A DNA stretch of 64,000 nt from Buchnera aphidicola (Protaphis terricola). Its GTDB lineage: Bacteria; Pseudomonadota; Gammaproteobacteria; Enterobacterales; Enterobacteriaceae. Below the pieces are notes generated by a model, which did not search any database, had not been told where the DNA came from, and saw nothing but the letters and a program-made list of their open reading frames with translations. The stretch covers positions 543,167 to 607,166 of the forward strand of contig NZ_OZ060405.1 of NCBI RefSeq assembly GCF_964059145.1, written 5' to 3'. Positions 1 to 9,390 of the stretch are shown piece after piece; position 1 is the stretch's first letter; the number at the start of each line of letters is the position of its first letter. Made by a program: the position numbers and the translations under genes.

Positions 1-75
1 CTCTTTTTCAATAGTATCTGAACCAATACTAATAGGGTAACTACGTTTCCCTAAAACAACTTTTAACTGTTCCAT
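1..75 (-). CDS. aroB: 3-dehydroquinate synthase, N-terminal fragment (cut by window edge)
   Basis: The first 25 codons of a minus-strand gene are visible, beginning at the ATG whose complement is at 73-75. They read MEQLKVVLGKRSYPISIGSD and onward, which matches the beginning of enterobacterial AroB (the second enzyme of the shikimate pathway, converting DAHP to 3-dehydroquinate). It lies 36 nt downstream of aroK in the same direction, the aroK-aroB order of E. coli, so the two are probably co-transcribed. The NAD and zinc sites lie outside the window and cannot be judged. Confidence 0.85.
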   Translation of the reverse strand, partial: MEQLKVVLGKRSYPISIGSDTIEKE

Positions 76-111
76 AATGTTTTTACTCTAATATTATAAT
101 TTCAATAAATA

Positions 112-633
112 CTATAATTTTTCTAATAAACGAACTATATTATATGCAACAGATTTTGCACTTTGACTATCAGTATTTATTTTAAAATCAGCAATTTTTT
201 CATATAATGGATTTCTTTCAATAGCTAAATTTTCTAATATAGTACGATGTGATATATTAGATTGTAATAAAGGTCGCTTTTTATCTCTTTTTGTACGTAT
301 CAATTGCTTTTCAATTGTTGTTTCTAAATATACAACAATACCTCGAGCAGATAGTATATTTCTATTTTCTTGATATTTAATTGATCCACCACCAGTAGCA
401 AGAACAATACCTTGTTTTTTTGTAATTTCATTAATTACTTTTAGTTCTCTTTCTCGAAAACCATTTTCACCTTCAACATCAAAAACCCAGCTAATACTAG
501 CACCAGTACGCTTTTCAATTTCTTGATCAGAATCAAAAAAATCCATATTTAGTTGTTGAGATAACTGACGCCCAATTGTACTTTTTCCAGCGCCCATAGG
601 ACCAATTAAAAAAATATTTCGTTTTTCTGCCAT
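112..633 (-). CDS. aroK: Shikimate kinase I
   Basis: Phosphorylates shikimate to shikimate 3-phosphate with ATP, on the route to chorismate and aromatic amino acids. From the chosen start the protein is 173 residues, exactly the E. coli AroK length, and begins [19 protein letters not shown] with the P-loop at residues 11-18. The shikimate-binding DSD (34-36), Arg60 and the GGG loop (81-83) are present. The frame extends 12 codons further upstream to 669, but that extension has no counterpart in the family, so 633 is preferred. It is followed by aroB. No truncation or odd residue is seen. Confidence 0.95.
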   Translation of the reverse strand: MAEKRNIFLIGPMGAGKSTIGRQLSQQLNMDFFDSDQEIEKRTGASISWVFDVEGENGFRERELKVINEITKKQGIVLATGGGSIKYQENRNILSARGIVVYLETTIEKQLIRTKRDKKRPLLQSNISHRTILENLAIERNPLYEKIADFKINTDSQSAKSVAYNIVRLLEKL

Positions 634-1052
634 ATTTTTATTATTAAATAATTTGTTAAAACAAATCATGCTTGCAATTTAAGCTAGCAAGAAATAAGCA
701 CCAAAAATAGAATAATTAAATTTAAATAATATTTCTTAATTGATAAAAAATATTTAATAATATTCTATATTAACGTATGTAAAGTATTCAAAAAAAATAA
801 AATTATAATAATTTAAAATTTCATAAATTTATTCCTTATTTATTTTAAATTTTTTAAAAAATTTTTATATAAAAATTTTTATTAAATAAATTAGATAAAA
901 TATATTCTATCAGAGTAAAGATTTTTTTTTCTATATTATTTATATTATTTATGATTTTTATTACAAATATTTAAGATTCAATTTTTAACACTTGACGTTA
1001 TTTAAATTTTAATATTAAATAGAAAATATTTTTAAATATTATTTAAAATAAT
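634..1052. other. Intergenic region between aroK and tRNA-Ser, divergent promoters
   Basis: About 420 bases of A+T-rich DNA between the divergently read aroK and tRNA-Ser. I see no conserved reading frame on either strand and no stable GC hairpin. The right end contains a plausible promoter for the tRNA, listed separately. The left part must hold the aroK-aroB promoter, but the base composition makes -10-like sequences too frequent to choose one. Confidence 0.6.
992..1020 (+). promoter_or_regulatory. Probable sigma-70 promoter of tRNA-Ser
   Basis: TTGACG at 992-997 differs from the -35 consensus at one base; TTAAAT at 1015-1020 lies 17 nt downstream as a weak -10, and TATTAA at 1013-1018 is an alternative. 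The tRNA begins 33 nt after the -10. A GC-containing -35 of this quality is uncommon in such A+T-rich spacer DNA, but no transcription start is known from the sequence. Confidence 0.45.
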
Positions 1053-1137
1053 GGTGAGATGTCCGAGAGGCTTAAGGAGCACGCCTGGAAAGCGTGTATA
1101 TGGAAACGTATCAAGGGTTCGAATCCCTTTCTCACCA
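1053..1137 (+). tRNA. tRNA-Ser (anticodon GGA)
   Basis: A class II tRNA with the acceptor stem GGTGAGA (1053-1059) paired with TCTCACC (1130-1136), a 7-base anticodon loop CTGGAAA giving anticodon GGA, and a long variable arm, closely matching the E. coli tRNA-Ser for UCC/UCU codons. The base following the acceptor stem (position 73) is A, whereas enterobacterial tRNA-Ser has G. The next bases are AAA, so CCA is not encoded and must be added by the CCA-adding enzyme. Confidence 0.95.
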
Positions 1138-1144
1138 AAAAAAA

Positions 1145-1852
1145 TTAAACTAATAAAGCAGTTTCCAAAGATAAAGTAATCATATCATTAAAACTAGATT
1201 CTCTATCTTTTGAAGAAATAAATTCTTTTTTAAAAATATGATCAGAAACTGTGCAAATAGATAATGCTTTCGCCTTAAATTCAGCAGCAACGGAATATAT
1301 CCCAGCCGTTTCCATATCTATCCCAATAATATTATATTTATTTAAAATATTTAACATAGAGTCATCAGTATAAAATGAATCTGTAGTAAAAAAGTTACCA
1401 ATATGAACTTTAATATTGTTTTTTTTTGCTGTTAAAAATGCATTATAAGTCATTTCAAAATCAGCAATAGCAGCATAATCATGAAAATTAAATCTTATTC
1501 TATTAAATTTAGAATCTGTAGATGCGCCTAAACTAATAACTATATCTCGTAATTTTATATCATGTCGTATAGCGCCACAAGTTCCTATTCGAATAATTTT
1601 TTTTACATTATAATAACTGATTAATTCTTTTACATAAAGAGCAGAAGATGGTATACCTATACCATGACTCATAACAGAAATTTTTTTATTTTTATAATAT
1701 CCTGTATAAGCTAACATTAATCGTGTTTCATTAATTTTTTTAAAATCATCTAAATAATTTTTCGCAATATATTTTGCTCGAATAGGATCTCCAGGCATTA
1801 AAATAGTATCTGAAAAATCACCCTTTTTACTACTAATATGAAAAGTAGGCAC
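1145..1852 (-). CDS. deoD: Purine nucleoside phosphorylase
   Basis: Cleaves purine (deoxy)nucleosides with phosphate to free base plus (deoxy)ribose 1-phosphate. It is 235 residues (E. coli 239). Visible family features are GDPIRAKY at 21-28 (phosphate site), the ME pair at 180-181 that contacts ribose, and CTVSDH with the catalytic Asp at 204, the same position as in E. coli. The start is GTG, preceded by an AAGGAA ribosome-binding site about 8 nt upstream. It follows deoB by 36 nt in the same direction, as a salvage unit in which DeoB consumes the ribose 1-phosphate that DeoD releases; deoC and deoA are absent here. The gene ends 8 nt from the tRNA-Ser 3' end, reading towards it. Confidence 0.95.
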   Translation of the reverse strand: MPTFHISSKKGDFSDTILMPGDPIRAKYIAKNYLDDFKKINETRLMLAYTGYYKNKKISVMSHGIGIPSSALYVKELISYYNVKKIIRIGTCGAIRHDIKLRDIVISLGASTDSKFNRIRFNFHDYAAIADFEMTYNAFLTAKKNNIKVHIGNFFTTDSFYTDDSMLNILNKYNIIGIDMETAGIYSVAAEFKAKALSICTVSDHIFKKEFISSKDRESSFNDMITLSLETALLV

Positions 1853-1888
1853 GTATTTTTTCCTTATTTTAAAAAATATAATATTTTT

Positions 1889-3121
1889 TTATAACATATG
1901 TCTACCATATTTCATTTTAGATAATGAAAAATATTTTGCAATTGTTTGCCCTATATCAGAAAAAGTTTGTCTATGACCTAAAAAATTTCCTTTTTTTAAA
2001 GGAGAATAAATAAGAATAGGAACATTTTCCCTAGTATGATCTGTTCCTGACCATGTTGGATCGCATCCATGATCCGCAGTAATAATTAACAAATCTCTTT
2101 CTTTAACTAAATTTATCATATTAAATAATTGTGTATCAAAAAATTCTAAACCACAAGCATATCCAGAAACATCTCGACGATGCCCCCAAATAGAATCAAA
2201 ATCTACAAAATTAGTAAACAATATAGTATTATTGTCAGCTAATTTCATTTGATTAATTGTTGTTTTACATAATTCCTTTAAACCATAGGATTTTATACTT
2301 TTACTAATACCTACACCTGCATAAATATCAGAAACTTTACCTATAGCTATTACTTTTCCTTTTTTTTCATGTATTAATTTTTCCATAACAGTAATAGAAG
2401 AAGGTTTTATCGATAAATCTATTCTATTACCTGTTCTTTGAAAATTAAATTTATTATCTCCAATAAAAGGTCGAGCAATAACACGTGCAACTTTATATTT
2501 ATTTTTATCTAATAAATACCGAATAGTATTACATAATTGATATAAATTAGATAAACCAAATGTTAATTCATGACATGCTACTTGAAAAACAGAATCAGAT
2601 GAAGTATATAAAATTGGCTTACCTGTTTTTATATGATCTTCACCAAATATAGAAATAATTTCTGTACCAGATGCATGACAATTTCCAAGAATACCAGGTA
2701 ATTTACATATTTTTATTATTTCATTAATAAGAATATTAGGAAATGTATTGTTTGATTTTTTAAAATAATACCAATCATCTAAAATTGGGACACCTGCTAT
2801 TTCCCAATGTCCAGAAGTTGTGTCTTTGCCTGAAGAAATTTCACTAGCAAAACCATAACTAGCAATAATATTAGATAAATTTTTTACTTGATGAAAACCC
2901 AATGGATATTTTCCTGTAGATGCTTTATATGATTCCATTATTCCTAATTTTATTAAATTAGGGATATTTAAAACACCTTTACGTCCTTTATTAGCTTTAC
3001 CTAGAAAACAATTTTCAACTATATGTCCAAATGTATCAGATCCTAAATCATTAAATTTATAAGAATCAATACTAGATCCTATTCCAAGAGAATCTAACAC
3101 CATTAAAAAAATACGTTTCAT
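1889..3121 (-). CDS. deoB: Phosphopentomutase
   Basis: Interconverts (deoxy)ribose 1- and 5-phosphate, linking DeoD products to the pentose phosphate pool. At 410 residues it is close to the E. coli length of 407. Alkaline-phosphatase superfamily signatures are seen: MVLDSLG near residue 7 with metal-binding Asp10, a DTTSGHWE segment near residue 100 with the phosphorylated Thr, and DHGCDPT near 350 with metal ligands. It sits upstream of deoD on the same strand, 36 nt apart, and 35 nt downstream of prfC, so a prfC-deoB-deoD transcript is possible. Confidence 0.95.
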   Translation of the reverse strand: MKRIFLMVLDSLGIGSSIDSYKFNDLGSDTFGHIVENCFLGKANKGRKGVLNIPNLIKLGIMESYKASTGKYPLGFHQVKNLSNIIASYGFASEISSGKDTTSGHWEIAGVPILDDWYYFKKSNNTFPNILINEIIKICKLPGILGNCHASGTEIISIFGEDHIKTGKPILYTSSDSVFQVACHELTFGLSNLYQLCNTIRYLLDKNKYKVARVIARPFIGDNKFNFQRTGNRIDLSIKPSSITVMEKLIHEKKGKVIAIGKVSDIYAGVGISKSIKSYGLKELCKTTINQMKLADNNTILFTNFVDFDSIWGHRRDVSGYACGLEFFDTQLFNMINLVKERDLLIITADHGCDPTWSGTDHTRENVPILIYSPLKKGNFLGHRQTFSDIGQTIAKYFSLSKMKYGRHML

Positions 3122-3156
3122 TATAAATACCTAAAAATAAACTAAAATATTTTATA

Positions 3157-4743
3157 TTATTGTTCTCTTGTCTTATTAAAATTTATATTGGTATATCGAG
3201 ACATTATAATATTTAAATTTGCTCTACTAGGAGATAAATATATTAAATTTTTAAAACTATCTAATGCTAAATTAGATTTATTTTGATCTAAGAATATAGA
3301 AATACTTTTTTTATTATTTGAATTGACCCATCTAGCAAACATAATATTAATTTTTTTATATGTTGCATCTATTTTATATTCAATTTTTAATCTTTGAATA
3401 ACAACATCAAATTGCAATATTCCTATAGCACCTAAAATTAAATTATTATTATTAAAAGGATAAAAAACTTGTATTGCTCCTTCTTCTGAAAGTTGAGTTA
3501 ATCCTTTTTTTAATTGTTTTTGCTTTAAAGGATTTTTTAAAAAAATTTGACGAAATATTTCTGGTGCAAAACTTGGAATTCCAGTAAAACTAATTTCTTC
3601 ACCTTCTGTGAAAGAATCTCCAATTTTTATTGTTCCATGATTATGTATTCCTATTACATCACCAGGATATGCTTTTTCTATAGAAAATCTATCTCCTGCT
3701 AAAAAATAAAACGCATCAGAAATAATAATATTTTTTTTTATTCTTACATGTCTTAATTTCATTCCTTTAATATATGTACCAGATACAATTCTAATAAAAG
3801 CAATACGATCATGATGTTTTAAATCCATATTAGCTTGAATTTTAAATACAAAACCCGTAAAATATTTTTCTTCAGGTTTTATTATACGTTTATTAGTATT
3901 TCGAAAAGCAGGACAAGGCGCCCATTTTATTAAACTTTCTAATATATGATCAATACCAAAATTATGTAATGCACTACCAAAAAAAACAGGTGTTATCATA
4001 TTTTTTAAAAATTCTTTTTTATTAAATTTTGGATATATATGTAAAATTAATTTTAATTCTTCAGAAATTTGAGAAGTTAAATCTAAACCAATATATTTTT
4101 TTAATATATTTCTATCAAAACAATTTAAAAAAATTTTTTTCGATTGATTTTTTATATCTTTATTATATAAATAAATTATTTTTTTATCTAAATGAAATAC
4201 CCCTTTAAAACTACTTCCACAACTAATAGGCCATGTAATAGGAATACAAATTAATTTTAATTCTTTTTCAATTTGATCTAAAATTTCTATTGAATCTAGA
4301 CTATTACGATCTAATTTATTAATAAATGTAATAATAGGAGTATTATGCATACGACTTACATGCATTAATTTTTTTGTTCTTTTTTCCACTCCTTTAGCGG
4401 CATCAATCACTAATAAACAACAATCTACTGCAGTAAGAATACGATATGTATCTTCTGAAAAGTCTTCATGACCAGGTGTATCTAATAAATTAATTAAAAT
4501 ATTTTTATACTGAAATTGCATAATAGACGTTGTAATCGAAATACCACGATCTTGTTCAATTTTCATCCAATCTGATTTAGCATATTTTCCACTTCCTCTA
4601 GCTTTTATAGTACCAGAAGAACGAAGAATTTTACCTAAAATCAACATTTTTTCTGTAATTGTTGTTTTACCTGCGTCAGGATGAGAAATAATAGCAAAAG
4701 TACGTCTTTTAGTTATTTCTGATTGATTATCTAAATTAGACAT
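3157..4743 (-). CDS. prfC: Peptide chain release factor 3 (GTPase)
   Basis: RF3 is a translational GTPase that recycles RF1/RF2 from the ribosome after termination. The 528 residues compare with 529 in E. coli. G1 is HPDAGKTT (21-28), G3 is DTPGH (88-92) and G4 is NKLD (142-145); the switch I region RGISITTS (66-73) is intact. The domain II/III signature regions follow to the end with no truncation. In E. coli this gene is far from deoB, so the neighbourhood reflects genome shuffling or loss of intervening genes. Confidence 0.95.
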   Translation of the reverse strand: MSNLDNQSEITKRRTFAIISHPDAGKTTITEKMLILGKILRSSGTIKARGSGKYAKSDWMKIEQDRGISITTSIMQFQYKNILINLLDTPGHEDFSEDTYRILTAVDCCLLVIDAAKGVEKRTKKLMHVSRMHNTPIITFINKLDRNSLDSIEILDQIEKELKLICIPITWPISCGSSFKGVFHLDKKIIYLYNKDIKNQSKKIFLNCFDRNILKKYIGLDLTSQISEELKLILHIYPKFNKKEFLKNMITPVFFGSALHNFGIDHILESLIKWAPCPAFRNTNKRIIKPEEKYFTGFVFKIQANMDLKHHDRIAFIRIVSGTYIKGMKLRHVRIKKNIIISDAFYFLAGDRFSIEKAYPGDVIGIHNHGTIKIGDSFTEGEEISFTGIPSFAPEIFRQIFLKNPLKQKQLKKGLTQLSEEGAIQVFYPFNNNNLILGAIGILQFDVVIQRLKIEYKIDATYKKINIMFARWVNSNNKKSISIFLDQNKSNLALDSFKNLIYLSPSRANLNIIMSRYTNINFNKTREQ

Positions 4744-5223
4744 ATATACTCTGTATTAAAAAATTATTTATTCTGATTTTAAGAATTAATATGAAATCTT
4801 TTAAATAAAAATTATTTATTGTATATTTTATAAAAGTTTTATATATAAAAAACTTAATACGTAAAAATTTAAATTGTTTATTTAAAATAAAAATAATATT
4901 TACTATTAAATTAAATATTATAAAATATACATTGTTCTAAAATTATTAAAATTTAGGTTTTTTTAATAAATACAATCTATTAATTAATGTTTTTTAAAAA
5001 TATAAAGGAATGATAAAAAATTGAAGAAATCATTAAAATCTTATGAATTTAACATAATGAATTTATAAAATACTAATTTATTCTATAAAAAATTTTTAAA
5101 AATTTATTTATTATAATCAATCTAATTAAAATAAAAATCTTCTAATAAATTATGTATTACTAAAATTTTATAGATAGTAAAAAAAAAATATTATGATAAT
5201 AAAATTGTCTAAAAAATTTTTTA
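4744..5223. other. Gene-free spacer between prfC and nfuA
   Basis: 480 bases of very A+T-rich DNA between two minus-strand genes. I read both strands and found no recognisable protein remnant, tRNA-like fold or GC-containing hairpin. It probably contains the prfC promoter and may be what is left of a lost gene, but nothing in it identifies one. Confidence 0.5.
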
Positions 5224-5799
5224 TTAATAAAAAGAATGACTTCCATGTAAATGTTGAGTATTATCAATAACTTGTTTAACTTCAGGAAAAAAAGATAATA
5301 TTTTTTTCTCAATCATTTCTTTTAAAGTAACTTCAATCATTGAACATCCATTACAACCACCACTAAATTTTATAAATACTACTTTATCTTTAGAAAGATT
5401 AATTAAATTCACTTTACCACCATGTGATAATAATTGTGGATTGATTTCTTGGTCTAAAAAATTTTTTATTTTATCTTTTAAAGTAAGATTTTTTTGAATA
5501 ATATTTTTTCTTGCATATGGTGCTTTAAAAGTAAGTTGAGAACCTAAATTATCTATTAATAAATCAATTTCAGAATCTTTTAAAAAATGAATAATAGATT
5601 GATTAACATAAATATAAAAGTTATTATAATATAACTTAATATCAGATTTATCTACTTCTTCTAAATAACAATAAGATAATCTACACTCTGCATTTTTCAT
5701 TCCAGGATTAACAATAAAAACTCGTATTTGAGTTCCAATCGGTTCTTTAGATAAAAGAGATAATAAATAATTTTGAGCTTCATTAGAAATTTTAATCAT
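5224..5799 (-). CDS. nfuA: Fe-S biogenesis protein NfuA
   Basis: Carrier that delivers 4Fe-4S clusters to target enzymes. The 191 residues from [10 protein letters not shown] match the E. coli length exactly; a two-codon longer start at 5805 is possible but has no family support. An N-terminal degenerate A-type domain (about 1-95) is followed by a C-terminal Nfu domain with the cluster-binding CNGC at Cys149 and Cys152, the E. coli positions. It is divergent from bioH; in E. coli the order is bioH-gntX-nfuA, so gntX has been lost. With iscSU, hscBA and fdx elsewhere in the window, a compact Fe-S system is retained. Confidence 0.94.
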   Translation of the reverse strand: MIKISNEAQNYLLSLLSKEPIGTQIRVFIVNPGMKNAECRLSYCYLEEVDKSDIKLYYNNFYIYVNQSIIHFLKDSEIDLLIDNLGSQLTFKAPYARKNIIQKNLTLKDKIKNFLDQEINPQLLSHGGKVNLINLSKDKVVFIKFSGGCNGCSMIEVTLKEMIEKKILSFFPEVKQVIDNTQHLHGSHSFY

Positions 5800-5903
5800 A
5801 ATCATTGAGATAATATTTGTTATTAAAATTGTTAAATATAAAAATAATAATTTTACTAATTAATCAAATTAAACACAAGATAATTCTAAAATATTAATTA
5901 TAA

Positions 5904-6680
5904 ATGAAAAATTTTTATTGGAAAACTTTAGGACATGGAAATATTAATTTAATTATATTAAATGGATGGGGTTTTGATTCTAATATATGGCTATTAATCA
6001 GTCAAAAATTATCTATGTATTTTAAGGTACATTTAATTGATTTTCCTGGGATAGGTGTAAATAAAAAATTAAGACCTGTTAATATTCAATCAATAATTCA
6101 AATATTAAATTTTTATATGCCTAAAAATTCTATTTATTTAGGATGGTCTCTAGGAGGATTAATCGCTATTCAATTTGCATTATCATACCCTAAAAAAATT
6201 TTAGGACTGATCAATATTTGCTCTTCTCCATATTTTATAAAAAAAAATAATTGGCCAGGAATAGAGAAAAAGAAAATATATCATTTTTACCATGATTTAA
6301 AAAATAATTATTTTAGTACATTAAATAATTTTCTATCTTTACATACATTAGATTCAGAAAAATATTTAAATGATTTAACGATATTAAAAAAAATATTATT
6401 TCAAAAAAAAAATATACCTAATCAAGAAATATTAAAAAATGGATTAAAAATGATTTTATCTGTTGATTTAAGACATAAAATATCTCAAATTAAAATACCA
6501 TTTTTACGTATTTATGGCGATTTAGATAATTTAGTTCCTAAAGAAGTTGTAAAATTAATTGATATAATATGCCCTAATAGTGAATCTATTATTATAGAAA
6601 AATCAAGACATATTCCATTTATCTCACATAAAAAAAATTTTTTCTCTATTTTATTTAAATATTTTAATAAAATAATATAA
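5904..6680 (+). CDS. bioH: Pimeloyl-ACP methyl ester carboxylesterase
   Basis: Alpha/beta hydrolase that in E. coli removes the methyl group from pimeloyl-ACP methyl ester at the end of pimelate synthesis for biotin. The 258 residues resemble E. coli BioH throughout: LNGWGFDS near residue 20 (oxyanion region), the nucleophile elbow GWSLGG with Ser82 exactly as in E. coli, a Gly-Asp-Leu-Asp segment near 207 with the catalytic Asp, and SRHIPFISH near 235 with the catalytic His. An in-frame run of ten A (6403-6412) is intact. No other biotin gene is in the window, so whether it still acts in biotin synthesis cannot be decided here. Confidence 0.9.
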   Translation: MKNFYWKTLGHGNINLIILNGWGFDSNIWLLISQKLSMYFKVHLIDFPGIGVNKKLRPVNIQSIIQILNFYMPKNSIYLGWSLGGLIAIQFALSYPKKILGLINICSSPYFIKKNNWPGIEKKKIYHFYHDLKNNYFSTLNNFLSLHTLDSEKYLNDLTILKKILFQKKNIPNQEILKNGLKMILSVDLRHKISQIKIPFLRIYGDLDNLVPKEVVKLIDIICPNSESIIIEKSRHIPFISHKKNFFSILFKYFNKII

Positions 6681-6690
6681 AAATTAATCT

Positions 6691-6712
6691 GGCCCCAAAA
6701 AATAATGGGGCT
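6691..6712. terminator. Bidirectional terminator hairpin between bioH and ssb
   Basis: GCCCC at 6692-6696 pairs with GGGGC at 6707-6711, extended by a G-T pair, around a 10-nt A+T loop. It lies between the convergent ends of bioH and ssb, and its GC stem stands out sharply from the surroundings. The flanks are U-rich on the minus strand (ending as ATTTTTAT) and mixed A/T on the plus strand. Confidence 0.7.
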
Positions 6713-6734
6713 ATAAAAAATATATTTTTATAAT

Positions 6735-7241
6735 TTAAAATGGGATCTCATCATCAAAATCAATTTCTGAAGAATCAACTTGTTCTTTGTCTAATTTATA
6801 TTTTTCTAAATTTTGAGATTTATCAGTATTCTCTATTTTTTTAGATTTTGAAAGATTACTTTCATTAGTAGTAAGTTTATTAGAATTAGAATTTCTATTT
6901 CCTAACATTTGCATTGTTCCACCAATATTTACTATTACTTCAGTAGTATATCGTTCAAAACCATTCTGATCTTGCCATCTTCTTGTTTGCAATGATCCTT
7001 CAATATATACTTGAGATCCTTTATGTAAATATTCTCCAGCTATTTCCGCTAATTTTCCAAATAATACTACTCTATGCCATTCTGTTTTTTCTTTATTTTC
7101 ACCTGTATTTTTATCTTTCCAATTTTCCGAAGTTGCAAGAGTCATATTCACTACTGCATTTCCATTTGGCATATATCTGACTTCTGGATCTTGACCTAAA
7201 TGACCAATTAAAATAACTTTATTTACACCTCTACTTGCCAT
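6735..7241 (-). CDS. ssb: Single-stranded DNA-binding protein
   Basis: Tetrameric OB-fold protein that coats single-stranded DNA in replication and repair. The first ~110 residues ([20 protein letters not shown] and on) are nearly those of E. coli SSB. The linker (about 115-160) has become Asn/Ser/Lys-rich instead of Gln/Gly-rich, but the acidic C-terminal tip ends DDEIPF, the docking peptide for SSB partners, so partner recruitment is probably kept. Total 168 residues (E. coli 178). A GGAG ribosome-binding site lies upstream of the start. It is divergent from dnaB across a long spacer. Confidence 0.96.
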   Translation of the reverse strand: MASRGVNKVILIGHLGQDPEVRYMPNGNAVVNMTLATSENWKDKNTGENKEKTEWHRVVLFGKLAEIAGEYLHKGSQVYIEGSLQTRRWQDQNGFERYTTEVIVNIGGTMQMLGNRNSNSNKLTTNESNLSKSKKIENTDKSQNLEKYKLDKEQVDSSEIDFDDEIPF

Positions 7242-7908
7242 AATACAAACTCCATTTTTAAATTATAATAAAATATATTTTTAAATAAAATTTTGCATGA
7301 TTTATAATAAAATAGAAAATGTTTAGTTTATTAAATTAAACATAAAAGATGTATTTAGTAGTAAAATATTTTAATAATCTAAAGATATACTATTGAAATA
7401 AAAATAAATTATAAAAAATTAAATTTATTTATAATTTTTTATAATTAAAATATATCTTAATCAAAATTAAATAAAAATTTTAATAAAAAAATTATTTTTA
7501 TTTAATCTTAATTTTTCAAAAAATAATTTTATCTAATTAATTTAATAATAAATATGTAAAAATATATTGAAATAAATTTAATCAATTTTATTTTCAATTA
7601 AAAAACTTATATAAGTTTTTAATTTTTAAAAAATAAATAAAATAAAATATTTAAAATTTATTAAAAAATAAAAAATTTTTGTATTATTTATATTTATAAA
7701 ATATCCCATATAAAATATCTTTTAAATCATCAATAAAAGTATAACTTAAAAAATAATTTTATTATAAATAATATTAATATTTTATAAAAATAAGTTAAAA
7801 ATAAACTAATAAAAAATATCAAATACATTTGTTAGAAAATGGTGTGTTATTTTAACATTAGAATATAATTTCAAATTAATTTTCTTAATCATGGTACATG
7901 CAATATAT
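7242..7908. other. Long gene-free spacer between ssb and dnaB
   Basis: About 650 bases between two divergent replication genes, composed almost wholly of A and T. I see no reading frame with recognisable protein, no tRNA fold and no GC hairpin. It must hold both promoters; candidate -10 elements are too numerous to choose between. Possibly the residue of deleted genes. Confidence 0.5.
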
Positions 7909-9288
7909 ATGGGTAAAAATAAATTATATTTAAATAAAATTAATAAACTTAAAATTCCTCCACATTCAATAGAAGCAGAGCAATCAGTATTAGGTGGTTT
8001 AATGTTAGATAACGAACAATGGGATACAGTTTCAGAACATGTAGTTGCTGATGATTTTTTTAGTAAACCACATCAATTAATATTTAAAGAAATGCAACAA
8101 TTATTAAATGCAGGACATCCAATTGATTTAATTACATTATCTGAATCTTTAGAACAAAAAGGTAAATTAGAAAGTGTAGGTAGATTTTCATACTTAGCAG
8201 AATTATCAAAAAATACACCCAGTATAGCAAATATTACTGCATATGCAGATATAGTTAGAGAACGTGCAATTACAAGAGAAATGATATTAGTTGCTAATAA
8301 AATAGCAAATGCCGGATATGATACACAAGGTAGAAAAAGTGAAGAACTTTTAGATTATGCTGAATCTAGTGTTTTTAAAATTGCAGAAAAACGTTTTAAA
8401 AAAGATGCAGGACCTAAAAATGTTGAAAAAGTTTTAGATGAAACTATTACTAGTATTGAAAAATTATTTTTATCTCCTAATGATGGAGTAACAGGTATAA
8501 ATACAGGATATCAAGATTTAAATAAAAAAACAGCAGGATTACAACGTTCTGAATTAATTATTATTGCAGCAAGACCATCTATGGGAAAAACAACCTTTGC
8601 AATGAATTTATGTGAAAATGCTGCTATGTTATACGATAAACCAGTATTAATTTTTAGTTTAGAAATGCCTGGAGAACAAATTATGATGCGTATGTTAGCC
8701 TCATTATCTAGAGTTAATCAAGCACGTATTCGGACAGGAAAGTTAAACAATGAAGATTGGTCTAGAATATCTGGAACTATTAATGTATTACTTAAAAAAA
8801 AGAATATTTATATAGATGATTCATCTGCACTAACACCAAGTGAAGTACGTTCAAGAGCTCGTCGTATCTATCGAGAAAATAATGGGTTAACTTTAATTAT
8901 GGTAGATTATTTACAATTAATGCGAGTTCCATCTCTTTCGGAAAATCGAACTCTTGAAATTGCTGAAATATCAAGAACACTTAAAGCGTTAGCAAAAGAA
9001 CTCGAAGTTCCAGTTATTGCTTTGTCTCAATTAAATCGTTCGTTAGAACAAAGAGCAGATAAAAGACCAGTAAATTCAGATTTAAGAGAATCTGGTTCTT
9101 TAGAACAAGATGCAGATTTAATAATGTTTATATATAGAGATGAAATATACCATGAAAATAGTGACTTTAAAGGTATAGCAGAAATTATTATTGGAAAACA
9201 AAGAAATGGACCAATTGGAACCGTAAGTTTAACTTTTAATGGTCATTGGTCTAGATTTGACAATTATTGTGATTCTAAATATGATTAA
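7909..9288 (+). CDS. dnaB: Replicative DNA helicase
   Basis: Hexameric 5'-3' helicase that unwinds the replication fork and binds primase and the polymerase clamp loader. The sequence follows E. coli DnaB from the PPHSIEAEQSVLGG segment onwards: N-terminal domain (about 15-120), linker helix, then the RecA-type ATPase domain with Walker A ARPSMGKTT near 220, Walker B MVDYLQLM near 330 and the conserved SQLNRSLEQR. The start at 7909 (MGKNK) fits the E. coli N-terminus; an upstream ATG at 7891 would add six residues, and neither has a clear ribosome-binding site. 459 residues versus 471 in E. coli. Confidence 0.95.
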   Translation: MGKNKLYLNKINKLKIPPHSIEAEQSVLGGLMLDNEQWDTVSEHVVADDFFSKPHQLIFKEMQQLLNAGHPIDLITLSESLEQKGKLESVGRFSYLAELSKNTPSIANITAYADIVRERAITREMILVANKIANAGYDTQGRKSEELLDYAESSVFKIAEKRFKKDAGPKNVEKVLDETITSIEKLFLSPNDGVTGINTGYQDLNKKTAGLQRSELIIIAARPSMGKTTFAMNLCENAAMLYDKPVLIFSLEMPGEQIMMRMLASLSRVNQARIRTGKLNNEDWSRISGTINVLLKKKNIYIDDSSALTPSEVRSRARRIYRENNGLTLIMVDYLQLMRVPSLSENRTLEIAEISRTLKALAKELEVPVIALSQLNRSLEQRADKRPVNSDLRESGSLEQDADLIMFIYRDEIYHENSDFKGIAEIIIGKQRNGPIGTVSLTFNGHWSRFDNYCDSKYD

Positions 9289-9390
9289 ATTAATTATAAA
9301 AAATTAATATATTATTTTAAAAAAATATAGTTAAATTTTATTAAAAAGAAATCTTATATTTTATATATTTAAAAAAATAAACATAAAAAT

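Noticed and set aside
6983..7180. Open frame antisense to ssb
   Set aside because: Low-complexity hydrophobic shadow of a strongly conserved gene, without a ribosome-binding site.
7242..7908. Replication origin or hidden gene in the long ssb-dnaB spacer
   Set aside because: I saw no DnaA-box cluster and no conserved reading frame; high A+T content alone is the genome-wide norm.
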